In this document: in pieces, positions 45,633-56,530 of the stretch
Position numbering within the stretch: position 1 is the stretch's first letter
Layout: each line of letters opens with the position of its first letter
DNA from: an uncultured Flavobacteriaceae bacterium
GTDB lineage: Bacteria; Bacteroidota; Bacteroidia; Flavobacteriales; Flavobacteriaceae
Direction: 5' to 3'
Assembly (NCBI GenBank): GCA_947502635.1
Contig: CANNAN010000002.1
Location: forward strand, 372,001 to 436,000
DNA: 64,000 nt
Notes under the pieces: model-generated
Told to the model about the DNA's origin: nothing
What the model saw: only the letters and a program-made list of their open reading frames with translations
Databases searched by the model: none
Program-made: the position numbers and the translations under genes

Positions 45633-48600
45633 ATGAAGTCTATTGCATCAATTTTTATACTTTTAGTTGGTCTTAGTGGATTTGCTCAAGACCTTACTTC
45701 AAACTACAAAACGATAAAAGTTGCTGTAAAAGATTCTATTCGTATTGATAGTGTGAGTATAAACCCCAGTTTATTTTCAATTAGAAGAAAAGATAATGCC
45801 CTTATTGATTCGACTTTTTATTCGGTTGATTTTGCCAAAGCTGTACTTACTTTAAAAAAACCTATTGAAGCAGATTCAATCATTATAAACTATTTAAAAT
45901 TTCCTGATTTCTTAACTAAAACCTATCAGCAATTAGATGAGGCTATTATTGTCGAAAATAATAATAATCTTGAAAAACTATACAAACTATCGAAACCAAA
46001 CGATTCTAAGAATTTTATCCCATTTGATGGTTTAACAACTTCGGGAAGTATCTCAAGAGGTGTTACCATCGGGAATAACCAAAATTCTGTTTTAAATAGT
46101 GAATTAGATCTTCAAATAATAGGAAAACTTAATGATAAGGTTTCGCTTAGAGCTTCGATACAAGATGCTAATATTCCATTACAAGAAAGCGGATATTCAC
46201 AGCGTTTAGACGAATTTGATCAGATTTTTATTGAATTGTTTAGTGATCGTTGGAACATTCGGGCTGGGGATATTGACTTGGTGAATACCAATTCTTATTT
46301 TGCAAGTTTTTCTAAACGTGTTCAAGGCTTATCTGTGAATGCTAAATTAGGAGAAGAAACTTCTCAAACCAATTTATTTGCTTCTGGTGCTATTGTGCGT
46401 GGGCAGTTTACTACCAGTCAATTTACAGCTCAAGAAGGAAATCAAGGTCCTTATAAATTACAAGGAGGTAATGGTGAATTATTTGTGTTAATTGTATCTG
46501 GAAGTGAAACAGTTTATGTAAACGGTATTGCTTTAAAACGTGGCGAAGATCAAGACTATATTATAGATTACAATGCAGGTGAAATTATATTTAATGCAAC
46601 ATATCCTATAACTTCAGAAATGAGGATTACTGTCGATTATCAATTTAGTGAACGTAACTATTCACGTTTTGTGGCATATGGAGGTGGACAATTTGAAAGT
46701 GAGAAACTAAAAATTGGTATTTCTGTGTATTCTGAAAATGATGCAAAAAACCAACCACTTCAACAAAATTTATCTGAAGAACAAATTGAAATATTATCTA
46801 ACGCTGGAGATGATAAAACTCAGATGGTAGCGCCTTCTGAAATTCAAGAAACTTTAAATGAAAATAGAATTTTATATAAAAAAGAACTTATTGGAGGCGT
46901 TGAAGTTTTTGTTTTTTCCAATAGCCCTGATGATGAATTATATCGTGTAACTTTTACACAAGTTGGTACTAATCAAGGTGATTATAATTTGAGTAATATT
47001 AACGCCATTAATAATATTTATGAATTTGTTGGTGTTTCGCAAGGTAATTACGCGCCTATTGTTCAACTTGTAGCACCAACTAAACTTCAAATTGCAGTTG
47101 TTAATGGGAGTTATAAGCCCACAGAAAACACACAAATTAATTTTGAAACGGCAGCTAGTAAAAATGATTTGAATTTGTTTTCAAACTTAAATGATAATGA
47201 CAACGAAGGTTTCGCGGGAAAATTAAATATCGAACAAAACCTCATTAAAAAGGATAGTCTTTGGAATATTAAGATGTTTGTTGATAGTGATTATGTTAGT
47301 AGAAACTACAGAAATATTGAAGGCTTGTATAACCCAGAATTTAATAGAGATTGGAATTTAGAACAGCCTAACGGAAATGAAGTTGTAAGCAGTTTAGGGA
47401 ATCAAACCCTGTTAAACTCTGGTATTCGTATTTTTCACCCTAAAAAAGGAACTTTCAATTATCAATTTGAACATCTAAATTTTTCTGATGGGTTCAATGG
47501 TAATCGTCATATAGCAAATGCTAATCTTCTTTTAAACAGATTAAGTATTGTCTCCCATTCTAGTTTTTTAAATGCTAAATCCAACATGAATACATCCACC
47601 TTTTTAAGGTCTTATAATCGGATTACTTATGGCATGAAAAAAAGTTGGTTAGGCACCAAATTAGCTATTGAGGATAACGAACAAAAAGATATTTCAACTC
47701 AAACATTAACACCGCTGAGTCAAAAATTTAAATCTTACGAACTATTTGTTGGCGTTGGAGATAGCACTAAAGTTTTTGCAGAAATAGGTTATAAAAACCG
47801 AGTGAATGATAGTATTCGAAATAACGAATTACAAAAAGTAAATACCTCTAATACATTCTATTTGGATTCGCGATTGGTTCAAAACAAAAATACCAACCTG
47901 TCTTTATATGCTAACTATAGAACTTTAAAAAGTGAAGATCGTGAGATTGAGGACGAGCGTTCCATAAACTCCAGACTACAGTTTAACCAAAAGCTTTTTA
48001 AACAAGTAGTGCAATGGAATACCATTTTTGAGACTAATTCGGGAACATTACCTCAACAAGACTTCACTTATGTTGAAGTTGAAGCAGGTCAAGGCACTTA
48101 CACCTGGATTGATTATAATGAAAATGGCATTCAGGAACTTGAAGAGTTTGAAATTGCACAATTTCAAGATCAGGGAAAATATATAAGAGTTCTTTTGCCT
48201 AATCGTGTTTTTATAAAAACACATCAAAACAGGCTAAGTCAAACACTCACGATTAATCCCTCTCAATGGGCTGTTAGTAAGCGAAAATCGAAGAAGTTTT
48301 GGTCACATTTTTATAATCAAACTAGTTATTTAATTGATAGAAAGATAAAGCGAGATGGTAATAGTTTTAACCTTAACCCTTTTAAAAGTAGTGAAACAGA
48401 CCAATTAGGTCTGCAATTAAATTTTAGAAATGTCTTATTTTTTAATAGAGGCAAACAACGCTATACAACCTCTTACACATATCTTGAAAATACAACTCGA
48501 AATACCTTATCTATTGGGTTTATTGAAAACGGACTGGAAAGTCATCAACTTAATTTTAACCATAAAATTGCTGAAAGTTGGCTAATAAATATACTTTCAT

Positions 48601-49055
48601 CTTTTAACAATAATGAAAGTATTAGTGAAAACTTTGCGAGTAAAAATTATAATTTCGACGAGAAAGTTCTTAACCCAAAATTATCCTATTTGTTTAATGA
48701 TAATTCTAGTTTTGATGTGTTTTATCAATATGCAAGTAAAGACAATACTATAGGTAATTTAGAATCTTTAAAACAACAAAAATATGGTACTTCTTTCACT
48801 TTAGCTAATAGTCAAAAGAGTGCTATAAATGGCGAGTTTAATTATTTCTCAAATATTTTTAATGGTAATCCAAATACGCCTGTTGCTTACCAAATGTTAG
48901 AAGGTTTGCAACCTGGGAAAAACTTTACTTGGACATTATTAGCTCAAAAAAAACTAACCACTTTTCTTGATCTTAATTTGAGTTATTTTGGAAGGAAAAC
49001 AGAAACCAGTAAAACCATCCATACAGGTTCTATTCAATTAAAAGCATATTTCTAG
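45633..49055 (+). CDS. Large outer-membrane beta-barrel protein of unknown function
   Basis: 1140 residues with a signal peptide (1-18, ending GFAQ). The N-terminal ~120 residues resemble a beta-sandwich. LTTSGSISRGVTIGNNQNSV (~129-148) introduces a repeated pattern of alternating hydrophobic strands through to the C-terminal IQLKAYF with final Phe, as in outer-membrane barrels. Segments such as NIRAGDIDLVNTNSYFASFS and VNGIALKRGEDQDYIIDYNA (then GEIIFN) recur in long conserved proteins of Bacteroidota that I know only as hypothetical. There is no TonB plug and no known catalytic motif. It overlaps the convergent M28 peptidase gene by four bases. Confidence 0.8.
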   Translation: MKSIASIFILLVGLSGFAQDLTSNYKTIKVAVKDSIRIDSVSINPSLFSIRRKDNALIDSTFYSVDFAKAVLTLKKPIEADSIIINYLKFPDFLTKTYQQLDEAIIVENNNNLEKLYKLSKPNDSKNFIPFDGLTTSGSISRGVTIGNNQNSVLNSELDLQIIGKLNDKVSLRASIQDANIPLQESGYSQRLDEFDQIFIELFSDRWNIRAGDIDLVNTNSYFASFSKRVQGLSVNAKLGEETSQTNLFASGAIVRGQFTTSQFTAQEGNQGPYKLQGGNGELFVLIVSGSETVYVNGIALKRGEDQDYIIDYNAGEIIFNATYPITSEMRITVDYQFSERNYSRFVAYGGGQFESEKLKIGISVYSENDAKNQPLQQNLSEEQIEILSNAGDDKTQMVAPSEIQETLNENRILYKKELIGGVEVFVFSNSPDDELYRVTFTQVGTNQGDYNLSNINAINNIYEFVGVSQGNYAPIVQLVAPTKLQIAVVNGSYKPTENTQINFETAASKNDLNLFSNLNDNDNEGFAGKLNIEQNLIKKDSLWNIKMFVDSDYVSRNYRNIEGLYNPEFNRDWNLEQPNGNEVVSSLGNQTLLNSGIRIFHPKKGTFNYQFEHLNFSDGFNGNRHIANANLLLNRLSIVSHSSFLNAKSNMNTSTFLRSYNRITYGMKKSWLGTKLAIEDNEQKDISTQTLTPLSQKFKSYELFVGVGDSTKVFAEIGYKNRVNDSIRNNELQKVNTSNTFYLDSRLVQNKNTNLSLYANYRTLKSEDREIEDERSINSRLQFNQKLFKQVVQWNTIFETNSGTLPQQDFTYVEVEAGQGTYTWIDYNENGIQELEEFEIAQFQDQGKYIRVLLPNRVFIKTHQNRLSQTLTINPSQWAVSKRKSKKFWSHFYNQTSYLIDRKIKRDGNSFNLNPFKSSETDQLGLQLNFRNVLFFNRGKQRYTTSYTYLENTTRNTLSIGFIENGLESHQLNFNHKIAESWLINILSSFNNNESISENFASKNYNFDEKVLNPKLSYLFNDNSSFDVFYQYASKDNTIGNLESLKQQKYGTSFTLANSQKSAINGEFNYFSNIFNGNPNTPVAYQMLEGLQPGKNFTWTLLAQKKLTTFLDLNLSYFGRKTETSKTIHTGSIQLKAYF

Positions 49056-49969
49056 AGTTGTAAATCATCAATTTTTTTAAACACAGAAATAATAACCTTT
49101 ACCGCTTCCACATAAAACTCTGGTTGAATGTTTTCATAGTCATCTGTCGGTTCATGATAATCTTCATGCTCTTCTACTCCGAAGTATAAAAACGGAATTT
49201 TCTTTTTATAAAAATTTACATGATCTGATGAATAAGTCCAATTATCTAAGTCATCGTAACCATCATGCCCAGCTATAAGTTTTATTTTTTCGGAATGTTT
49301 ATGATTTTTAACAATATACTTTAATTGTTTATTTTCCTCCACTCCAACTACATATAATTCGTTTTTATCACTCCTGCTAATCATATCCATATTGATATTC
49401 ATTTTTATATTTTTTAATGAAACCATTGAATTTTCCACAAAATACTTGGATCCTTGCAACCCTAATTCCTCCCCATCAAACGCTGCCAAAATAACCGAAT
49501 GCTTTGGTGGATTTTTTTTTAAATATTCCCCAAAACTGAACAATGCGCTTAATCCAGAAGCATTATCATCGGCACCATTGAAAATCTTCCCTTTTTTGAT
49601 GCCTTCATGATCATAATGCGCGCTTATAACAATATATTTATGCGGATTTTTGGTTCCTTTTATAAGTCCTAAAACATTAGTTGCTTTGTATTCTCTTCGT
49701 TTTTCTATAAATAAAAAACGCTGCTCATAGCTTCTTTTTAATGGCTTAACATTTAACGAATGGAACTGGTTAATTATATACTTTTTAGTTTTTAACGCAC
49801 CTTTTGTTCCTGTTTTTCTACCTTCGAAAGCATCTGATGACAATGATTTTATATGCCGTAAAATGGCCTTTTCGCAAAACATACTAGTTTCTTTTTTACA
49901 TGTTTGAGAATTAATATTCACATAAAAAAAGAGAAATAGAATAAAGGGAGCTATATATCTTATCTTCAT
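49052..49969 (-). CDS. M28 family zinc aminopeptidase, exported
   Basis: 305 residues with a signal peptide (1-21). The M28 di-zinc site is complete: His in VISAHYDHEG, bridging Asp in FNGADDNASG, catalytic and ligand Glu in AAFDGEELGLQG, Asp in NINMDMISRSD, and a final His in SSDHVNFYKKKIPFLYFG. It probably releases N-terminal amino acids from peptides in the periplasm. It overlaps the large barrel gene by four bases at the 3' ends. Confidence 0.93.
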   Translation of the reverse strand: MKIRYIAPFILFLFFYVNINSQTCKKETSMFCEKAILRHIKSLSSDAFEGRKTGTKGALKTKKYIINQFHSLNVKPLKRSYEQRFLFIEKRREYKATNVLGLIKGTKNPHKYIVISAHYDHEGIKKGKIFNGADDNASGLSALFSFGEYLKKNPPKHSVILAAFDGEELGLQGSKYFVENSMVSLKNIKMNINMDMISRSDKNELYVVGVEENKQLKYIVKNHKHSEKIKLIAGHDGYDDLDNWTYSSDHVNFYKKKIPFLYFGVEEHEDYHEPTDDYENIQPEFYVEAVKVIISVFKKIDDLQL

Positions 49970-50003
49970 TTATTAGATTTATTTTCTTAAATCTAAACAA
50001 AAA

Positions 50004-50026
50004 AACCCAAGCTAATTGCTTGGGTT
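50004..50026 (-). terminator. Rho-independent terminator of the sdh operon
   Basis: AACCCAAGC (50004-50012) pairs with GCTTGGGTT (50018-50026). Read on the minus strand it is followed by a long T run and lies ~30 bases after the sdhB stop. Confidence 0.88.
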
Positions 50027-50055
50027 CTTAAATTTAACGATGTATTATAAAAATA

Positions 50056-50799
50056 TTAAGATATATTGGCTTTCATTAACTCACGATTCATTCTTGCAAT
50101 GTTTTCTAAAGAAATGCCTTTAGGACATTCCACTTCACAAGCACCTGTATTCGTACAGTTACCAAAACCTTCTAAATCCATTTGAGCAACCATATTTTTA
50201 ACACGGTCTGCTGCTTCAACTTGGCCTTGAGGTAATAATGCATATTGTGATACTTTAGCCCCAACAAATAACATGGCTGATGAATTTTTACAAGTAGCTA
50301 CGCATGCACCACATCCAATACAAGTAGCAGCGTCCATAGCTTCATCGGCCGCATGTTTAGAAATAGGTAGTGAATTAGCATCTTGAGTATTTCCAGACGT
50401 ATTTACAGAAATGTAACCTCCTGCTTGTTGAATACGTTCAAAAGCCATTCTATCTACTACTAAATCTTTAATTACAGGAAATGCAGCTGCTCTAAAAGGC
50501 TCGATAGTAATTGTGTCGCCATCGTTGAACATTCTCATGTGTAACTGGCAAGTTGTTATACCTCTATCTGGGCCATGGGCTTCCCCATTAATGTACATAG
50601 AACACATGCCGCAAATACCTTCACGACAATCATGATCGAATGCCACAGGTTCTTCACCTGCATTAACTAATTGTTCGTTCAAAACATCCATCATTTCTAA
50701 AAAAGACATATGTTCTGAAATATCAGTAACTTTATAATCGACCATTTGACCCTTTGCATTTGAGTCTTTTTGTCTCCAAATTTTAAGTGTTAAATTCAT
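50056..50799 (-). CDS. sdhB: Succinate dehydrogenase/fumarate reductase iron-sulfur subunit
   Basis: 247 residues; carries electrons from the flavin to quinone. The N-terminal [2Fe-2S] domain has [20 protein letters not shown]. The C-terminal domain has [13 protein letters not shown] and [14 protein letters not shown] for the remaining clusters. It is the last gene of sdhCAB, 9 bases behind sdhA. The residues and gene order match the Bacteroidota menaquinone-linked (type B) enzyme. Confidence 0.97.
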   Translation of the reverse strand: MNLTLKIWRQKDSNAKGQMVDYKVTDISEHMSFLEMMDVLNEQLVNAGEEPVAFDHDCREGICGMCSMYINGEAHGPDRGITTCQLHMRMFNDGDTITIEPFRAAAFPVIKDLVVDRMAFERIQQAGGYISVNTSGNTQDANSLPISKHAADEAMDAATCIGCGACVATCKNSSAMLFVGAKVSQYALLPQGQVEAADRVKNMVAQMDLEGFGNCTNTGACEVECPKGISLENIARMNRELMKANIS

Positions 50800-50808
50800 A
50801 ATGTCTTT

Positions 50809-52821
50809 TTATTTATATGAACGTTGTTTCAATTCAATATCATTAAACTCTAATTCTTCTTTATGTAAAACGGCATCAGCTGGCTCACCTTTGTATTCCC
50901 AAGCAGATACAAACGCAAAATCTTTATCATTACGTTTTGCTTCTCCTTTTTGAGGCCCATCTAATTCAACTGATTCTTCTCTAAAATGCCCACCACATGA
51001 TTCTTCACGTACTAAAGCATCTTTTGCGAATAACTCACCCAGTTCTAAAAAGTCTGCTACACGACCAGCTTTTTCTAACTCTGTATTCATTTCATCTGCA
51101 CTACCAGGCACCTTAACTTCTTTCCAGAATTCTTCACGAATGGCTTTAATTTCTGCCATAGCCTCTTTTAGCCCTTTTTCATTACGTGCCATTCCTACTT
51201 TATCCCACATTACTTTTCCAAGTCGTTTGTGGAAATGATCTACAGATTTTGTCCCATTATTATTGATGAAGAAATCAATACGACCTTTTACTTCTTTTTC
51301 AGCTTCATCAAACTCCTTAGTGTCGGTTGGTATTTTCCCTGTTCTAATATCATCAGATAAATAATCACCAATGGTATAAGGTAATACAAAATAACCATCT
51401 GCTAAACCTTGCATTAAAGCAGAAGCTCCAAGCCTGTTTGCACCGTGGTCTGAAAAGTTCGCTTCTCCAATACAATATAGCCCCTCAACCGTAGTCATCA
51501 AATTATAATCAACCCAAACACCACCCATAGTATAGTGTGTTGCAGGGTAAATCATCATAGGTGTTTTGTATGGGTTTTCATCAACAATCTTCTCATACAT
51601 TTGGAACAAGTTTCCATATTTTGCTTCAACAATTGCTTGCCCTAACTCGTATATTTTTCCTTCAGAAGGATTGTCTATATTTTGAATTTTGGCCTGTTCT
51701 TTTCCGTAACGTTGTATAGCAGCAGCAAAATCTAAATATACAGCTTCACCAGTTGCATTTACTCCATAACCAGCATCACAACGTTCTTTTGCAGCTCTTG
51801 AGGCTACATCTCGAGGTACTAAGTTACCAAATGCAGGATAACGTCTTTCTAAATAATAATCTCTATCTTCTTCAGCTAAATCGGTTGGTTTTAATTTACC
51901 TTGCTGAATGGCCTGAGCATCTTCTATTTTTGCAGGAACCCAAATACGTCCATCGTTACGTAAAGATTCAGACATCAATGTTAATTTAGACTGATAATCT
52001 CCTGAACGTGGAATACATGTTGGGTGAATTTGTGTATAACAAGGGTTTGCAAAATAAGCTCCTTTTTTATGAATTTTCCATGCAGCAGTAGCATTACTAC
52101 CCATAGCGTTCGTTGATAAGAAATATACATTTCCATAACCTCCAGTAGCTATAACGACAGCATGCGCCGAATGTCTTTCTATTTCGCCTGTAATTAAATT
52201 ACGGGCAATAATCCCTCTGGCTTTTCCATCAACTTTTACAACATCAAGCATTTCATGACGGTTAAACATTTCAATTTTACCACGGGCAATTTGTCTATTC
52301 ATTGCTGAATAGGCTCCTAGTAATAATTGCTGACCAGTTTGTCCTTTAGCATAGAAAGTTCTTGAAACCAATACACCACCAAACGAGCGGTTATCTAATA
52401 AACCACCATAATCGCGTGCAAAAGGCACCCCTTGAGCAACACATTGATCAATAATGTTTCCAGATACCTCAGCTAAACGGTGTACGTTTGCTTCACGCGA
52501 ACGATAATCACCACCTTTTACGGTATCATAAAACAATCTATATGTTGAGTCACCATCCCCTTGATAATTTTTTGCTGCATTAATTCCACCTTGTGCAGCA
52601 ATAGAATGCGCACGTCTTGGAGAATCTTGATAAGCAAATGCTTTTACATTATATCCTAATTCAGCTAGAGTAGCGGCAGCTGAGCCACCTGCTAAACCTG
52701 TTCCTACTACTATAATGTCTATATGACGTTTATTAGCAGGGTTTACTAAATCGATATGATTTTTATAATCTGTCCATTTATCTTTAATTGGACCTTTTGG
52801 TACTTTTGAATCTAAAGCCAT
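50809..52821 (-). CDS. sdhA: Succinate dehydrogenase/fumarate reductase flavoprotein subunit
   Basis: 670 residues. FAD-binding Rossmann fold [20 protein letters not shown] near residue 35, the covalent-flavin histidine region [17 protein letters not shown], active-site segments [20 protein letters not shown] and [11 protein letters not shown], and [20 protein letters not shown] with [11 protein letters not shown]. It oxidises succinate to fumarate in the TCA cycle on the inner face of the membrane. It lies 16 bases behind sdhC and 9 bases before sdhB. Length and motifs match the long FrdA-like form of Bacteroidota. Confidence 0.98.
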   Translation of the reverse strand: MALDSKVPKGPIKDKWTDYKNHIDLVNPANKRHIDIIVVGTGLAGGSAAATLAELGYNVKAFAYQDSPRRAHSIAAQGGINAAKNYQGDGDSTYRLFYDTVKGGDYRSREANVHRLAEVSGNIIDQCVAQGVPFARDYGGLLDNRSFGGVLVSRTFYAKGQTGQQLLLGAYSAMNRQIARGKIEMFNRHEMLDVVKVDGKARGIIARNLITGEIERHSAHAVVIATGGYGNVYFLSTNAMGSNATAAWKIHKKGAYFANPCYTQIHPTCIPRSGDYQSKLTLMSESLRNDGRIWVPAKIEDAQAIQQGKLKPTDLAEEDRDYYLERRYPAFGNLVPRDVASRAAKERCDAGYGVNATGEAVYLDFAAAIQRYGKEQAKIQNIDNPSEGKIYELGQAIVEAKYGNLFQMYEKIVDENPYKTPMMIYPATHYTMGGVWVDYNLMTTVEGLYCIGEANFSDHGANRLGASALMQGLADGYFVLPYTIGDYLSDDIRTGKIPTDTKEFDEAEKEVKGRIDFFINNNGTKSVDHFHKRLGKVMWDKVGMARNEKGLKEAMAEIKAIREEFWKEVKVPGSADEMNTELEKAGRVADFLELGELFAKDALVREESCGGHFREESVELDGPQKGEAKRNDKDFAFVSAWEYKGEPADAVLHKEELEFNDIELKQRSYK

Positions 52822-52837
52822 ACTAAACTATTTAAGA

Positions 52838-53509
52838 TTAATGGTTAAGGTGATGATAAAGAGCAATAATTATAAATCCTAGTGGGATAACAATTGAATA
52901 TATTTTTCCAAATGTTTGTAATGCTTTTTTTCGTCCAGCTGTTACACCCATAGATTGAAATGCAGATGTAAATCCATGTAGTAAGTGCAATGCTAAGAGT
53001 ATAAATGCAACAACATAAGCACCAACTCTGGCTGGACTTAAAAATTTGTGTTGCAATTCATGAAAATATCTAAAACTGCCATCATGCATTCCAGACATAT
53101 CACCCTGAATGTATTTAGTATTTATTTCTGGGAACCAGAAATCTATAAAATGAAGTACAATGAAAGCTAATATAGCTAGTCCACTATAAATCATATTTCT
53201 ACTCATCCAAGTAGAATTTGCAGCACCATTATTTTTGGCATATTTAACGCCATTCGCTTTTTTGTTCTTAAGTTCTAATACAAAACCCATTACAAAATGA
53301 AATACAACGCCAAATATTAAGACTGGTTGTAATGCAAATTGAACTAAAGGATTTGTTCCCATAAAATGGGATAGCTCGTTAAAAACACCTTCACTAAATA
53401 AAGATGTGATATTTACCGCTAAATGTATTATTAAGAAAAACATGAGGAAGAAAGCAGAAAGTGCCATAGCAACCTTTCTTCCAATCGAAGATTTAAAAAA
53501 TCCACCCAT
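52838..53509 (-). CDS. sdhC: Succinate dehydrogenase cytochrome b subunit
   Basis: 223 residues with five membrane helices (~13-33, ~57-77, ~108-126, ~160-180, ~198-218), the di-haem type B anchor that replaces separate SdhC/SdhD. Candidate haem histidines lie in FLIIHLAVNI, VVFHFVMGFV, IVLHFIDFWF and LALHLLHGFT. It passes electrons to menaquinone. First gene of the operon, with a well-formed promoter just upstream. Confidence 0.95.
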   Translation of the reverse strand: MGGFFKSSIGRKVAMALSAFFLMFFLIIHLAVNITSLFSEGVFNELSHFMGTNPLVQFALQPVLIFGVVFHFVMGFVLELKNKKANGVKYAKNNGAANSTWMSRNMIYSGLAILAFIVLHFIDFWFPEINTKYIQGDMSGMHDGSFRYFHELQHKFLSPARVGAYVVAFILLALHLLHGFTSAFQSMGVTAGRKKALQTFGKIYSIVIPLGFIIIALYHHLNH

Positions 53510-53535
53510 TATTTTGAAGTTATTTTATGTTTTTA

Positions 53536-53567
53536 CAAAGGTAAGCTAGGATGAAGTTTTAGACAAA
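53536..53567 (-). promoter_or_regulatory. Promoter of sdhCAB
   Basis: On the minus strand TTTG (53564-53567), 20 bases, TACCTTTG (53536-53543): both Bacteroidota boxes at the right spacing, 26 bases before the sdhC ATG. Confidence 0.75.
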
Positions 53568-53687
53568 TAACAAATGTCATGTTTTCGTTATTTATAATGA
53601 TTTTAAGTAAAAATACTTAGTTTATTACTAAAGCTCCTTTTTTGTTCCTTTTTATCCAGTTTTAAATGGATATCATTGAGAGCAACC

Positions 53688-56528
53688 TTATTTAATCTTA
53701 AACGCTATTTTTTCTAAACCTATTTTAATATAGTACGCCCCTTTAGGTATATAGTACTTATTATTCTCAGCTTTATTAATATCAATATTGGTCTTTTCTT
53801 TAAGGAGTTCTTTTCTTCCTTTTTCGGTTAGGGTTAGATCGTAACTTGCATAGTTATACCCTTTATCTGCAATAACTTTCATTTGATTGAGCAAAGCACC
53901 TTTTTCAGAAAATACTTTAATCGTTTTTTCTTCAGAAATACTCGAATAAAATGTCACATCAACGTTAGGCTCAAAAACTTTAGTCCATGTATTAGATGGA
54001 TTCCCCCAACGAGAAGAATATTTTATGTCTTCAATCTTAAAAACCATGACCGTTTTAGATTGCATATAAGTATTCATCTTCTGAAGTGGTTCGATATCTG
54101 TTCTGTAAATACTTCTGCCGTGTGTTCCAAGTAATAGATGTTTCTCATTAGGCTGAACAACTATATCATGAATAGCTACGCTTGGAAGCCCTTTACTAAA
54201 AGCGTCCCAACTTTGACCTTGATTAAACGAAATGTAAGCACCATTGTCTGTTCCCAAATATATTATGTTTTCATTCGCGGGGTCTTCTTTAATCACATTA
54301 ACAGGAGAGGTTGGGATTTTCGACCCAATATTTTTCCATGTTTTTCCATAGTCATTACTCATATAGGCATATACCGTAAAATCGTCCCAGCGATACCCAT
54401 TTAAGGTAGCATAAACACGTTCTTTTTTATGCTGCGATGCTATAATTCGGCTCACCCAAAGATCTTTTGGTAGTGTGTTTGAAATAGTTTCCCAGCTTCC
54501 TCCAGCATTTTTAGTGACTTCTATTAGTCCATCATCACTACCAGTATAAATCAATCCAAATTGAAACGGTGATTCACTAATGGTTGTTAGGGTACCATAA
54601 GCAATATTTCCTTTTTTACCTCCATTGGTAAGATCATCACTAATAGCAATCCAATCAGTTCCCTGATTCATTGATCGCATTAATTTATTACCGCCTAAAT
54701 ACAAAATGTCCTGATTGTGAGGCGACAGTAAAATAGGAGTCTGCCAATTAAAACGATATGGGTTTTCTCCTAACTTATGTTTTGGTTGTATATAAGTTCG
54801 TTCTTCCGTTTTTAAATTGAGCCTATAATAATTTCCAAATTGATATCCTGTATACACAATATTATTATCTCTATTATCAATTTGAACTTGCATACCATCA
54901 CCTCCCATAATTCTTTTCCATGGGTATTGTCCACTTTGGTTCCAGCTTTTGTTTTCTTGAGCATTGCTTGCCCCAAACCAAACACCATTGTCTTGTAAGC
55001 CACCATAAATGTTATATGGTTTGGCATGGTCTACATTTATAGAATAAAACTGACCAACAGAATTAACATTGAGCTTTTCCCATGTTTCGCCAGCATCGTA
55101 ACTCATATTTAACCCGCCATCATTACCATTTATTAAGTGTCCAGATTTTTTAGGGTTTACCCATAAAGCTTGATGATCCGAATGAACATTTTCTCTGCTC
55201 ATAGAGGTAAAGGTTTGTCCGCCATCTTTAGATTTCAAAATAGGAACACCTAAAACATAGATACTGTTTTCATCTTGAGGATCGACTCTTATTTCTCCAA
55301 AATAATATCCGTAACTATAATATAGACCATCAATATAATCGTTATGTGTTTTCTTCCAACTTAAACCGCCATCTTCACTTTTATAAACTTCTGCTCCTAT
55401 AACAGGGGTATCAAATAACATTGAATTGGCATTTTCAAGATATTTTGCCAGGTCTATTGGTTTTACATTGCCACTTCTTACCATTTGTTTTACATTTTCG
55501 GCTCTGTATTTTTCTTGAAACCCATTTGTTTTTAAAAATTCATTGAGTTTTTTGTCATCAAGTTCCAAAAAGGTTTCAACGGTCATTGGTTTAAAATCCT
55601 CTTTAGTTAAACCATGTTTTTCTTCTTTTTCTGTTTCTGGAGCTCTTCGAAATTGACTATCATGTAAAGCATAAATAATGGTATCGTTAAAAACAGCTAA
55701 TCCAATTCGACCAACACCTTCACCAATTGGAAATCCACTTTTTTCGGTAGAAACTTTAATCCATGTGTTTCCCGCATCTGTACTTTTGTAGATTGCAGAA
55801 TTATTTCCACTGCCATTAAAATTCCATGCTTTACGATCTTTTGTCCATGAGGTTGCAAACATTAAATTAAAATTATCTGGGCTAGATTGTATATCAATAA
55901 TACCGCTTAATTCATCTACAAATAATTTTTGTGTCCAGGTTTTTCCACCATCCGTAGTTTTATAAATACCACGCTCTTGATTTGGAGAATACAAGTGCCC
56001 CGTAACACCAACTACAACCTCGTTTGGGTTGTTTGGGTTAATTAAAATTCGACCTATATGATGCGAATCTTTAAGTCCCATATTTTGCCAGATCTTTCCA
56101 TTATCGGTAGATTTTAAAATTCCGATTCCTGCATAGCTGGAGCGAGATGAATTATTTTCTCCTGTACCCACCCATATGGTTTTACTTTTCCAATCGACAG
56201 CTATGTCTCCTACATTTTGGGTATTTGAAGTATCTAATATGGGATTAAAAGTTGTGCCATTGTTTTTAGTGTGCCAAACACCTCCTGAAGCATATCCTAC
56301 ATAGAACTCGGTTGGGTCATCTGGATTGACAGCTAAATCCGTAACACGACCACTCATAACTGTTGGACCTATATTCTTAAAAGCAACATTTTTTACTAAT
56401 GATTTTTGAGTAAGTTGCTCTTTTTTAATAAGGGCCTCTTCTATTATTCTTGCAGATGTCGCAGGTAATTGCGCAGATATTTTAAAAAAAGAAAGGGCAA
56501 AAAAGAAGTAAAGGACTTTAAGTTTCAT
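53688..56528 (-). CDS. Secreted Asp-box (BNR/sortilin-like) beta-propeller protein
   Basis: 946 residues with a signal peptide (1-19, ending ISAQ). About ten Asp-box repeats (S/TxDxGxxW) are visible: STDNGKIW, TTDGGKTW, STDAGNTW, SEDGGLSW, SKDGGQTF, SYDAGETW, SMNQGTDW, TKNAGGSW, SNDYGKTW and SFNQGQSW. They mark beta-propeller blades of the kind found in xyloglucanases, sialidases and Vps10 proteins. A helical insert lies at ~300-360. No clear glycosidase catalytic pair and no T9SS sorting domain were found; the C-terminus (KGAYYIKIGLEKIAFKIK) is a short beta domain. Enzymatic role unknown. A perfect hairpin lies two bases before the start codon. Confidence 0.88.
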   Translation of the reverse strand: MKLKVLYFFFALSFFKISAQLPATSARIIEEALIKKEQLTQKSLVKNVAFKNIGPTVMSGRVTDLAVNPDDPTEFYVGYASGGVWHTKNNGTTFNPILDTSNTQNVGDIAVDWKSKTIWVGTGENNSSRSSYAGIGILKSTDNGKIWQNMGLKDSHHIGRILINPNNPNEVVVGVTGHLYSPNQERGIYKTTDGGKTWTQKLFVDELSGIIDIQSSPDNFNLMFATSWTKDRKAWNFNGSGNNSAIYKSTDAGNTWIKVSTEKSGFPIGEGVGRIGLAVFNDTIIYALHDSQFRRAPETEKEEKHGLTKEDFKPMTVETFLELDDKKLNEFLKTNGFQEKYRAENVKQMVRSGNVKPIDLAKYLENANSMLFDTPVIGAEVYKSEDGGLSWKKTHNDYIDGLYYSYGYYFGEIRVDPQDENSIYVLGVPILKSKDGGQTFTSMSRENVHSDHQALWVNPKKSGHLINGNDGGLNMSYDAGETWEKLNVNSVGQFYSINVDHAKPYNIYGGLQDNGVWFGASNAQENKSWNQSGQYPWKRIMGGDGMQVQIDNRDNNIVYTGYQFGNYYRLNLKTEERTYIQPKHKLGENPYRFNWQTPILLSPHNQDILYLGGNKLMRSMNQGTDWIAISDDLTNGGKKGNIAYGTLTTISESPFQFGLIYTGSDDGLIEVTKNAGGSWETISNTLPKDLWVSRIIASQHKKERVYATLNGYRWDDFTVYAYMSNDYGKTWKNIGSKIPTSPVNVIKEDPANENIIYLGTDNGAYISFNQGQSWDAFSKGLPSVAIHDIVVQPNEKHLLLGTHGRSIYRTDIEPLQKMNTYMQSKTVMVFKIEDIKYSSRWGNPSNTWTKVFEPNVDVTFYSSISEEKTIKVFSEKGALLNQMKVIADKGYNYASYDLTLTEKGRKELLKEKTNIDINKAENNKYYIPKGAYYIKIGLEKIAFKIK

Positions 56529-56530
56529 AT

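Noticed and set aside
53883-54404. Plus-strand open frames inside the Asp-box protein gene
   Set aside because: Antisense to repeated Asp-box coding sequence, rich in R, I and F, with no family pattern.
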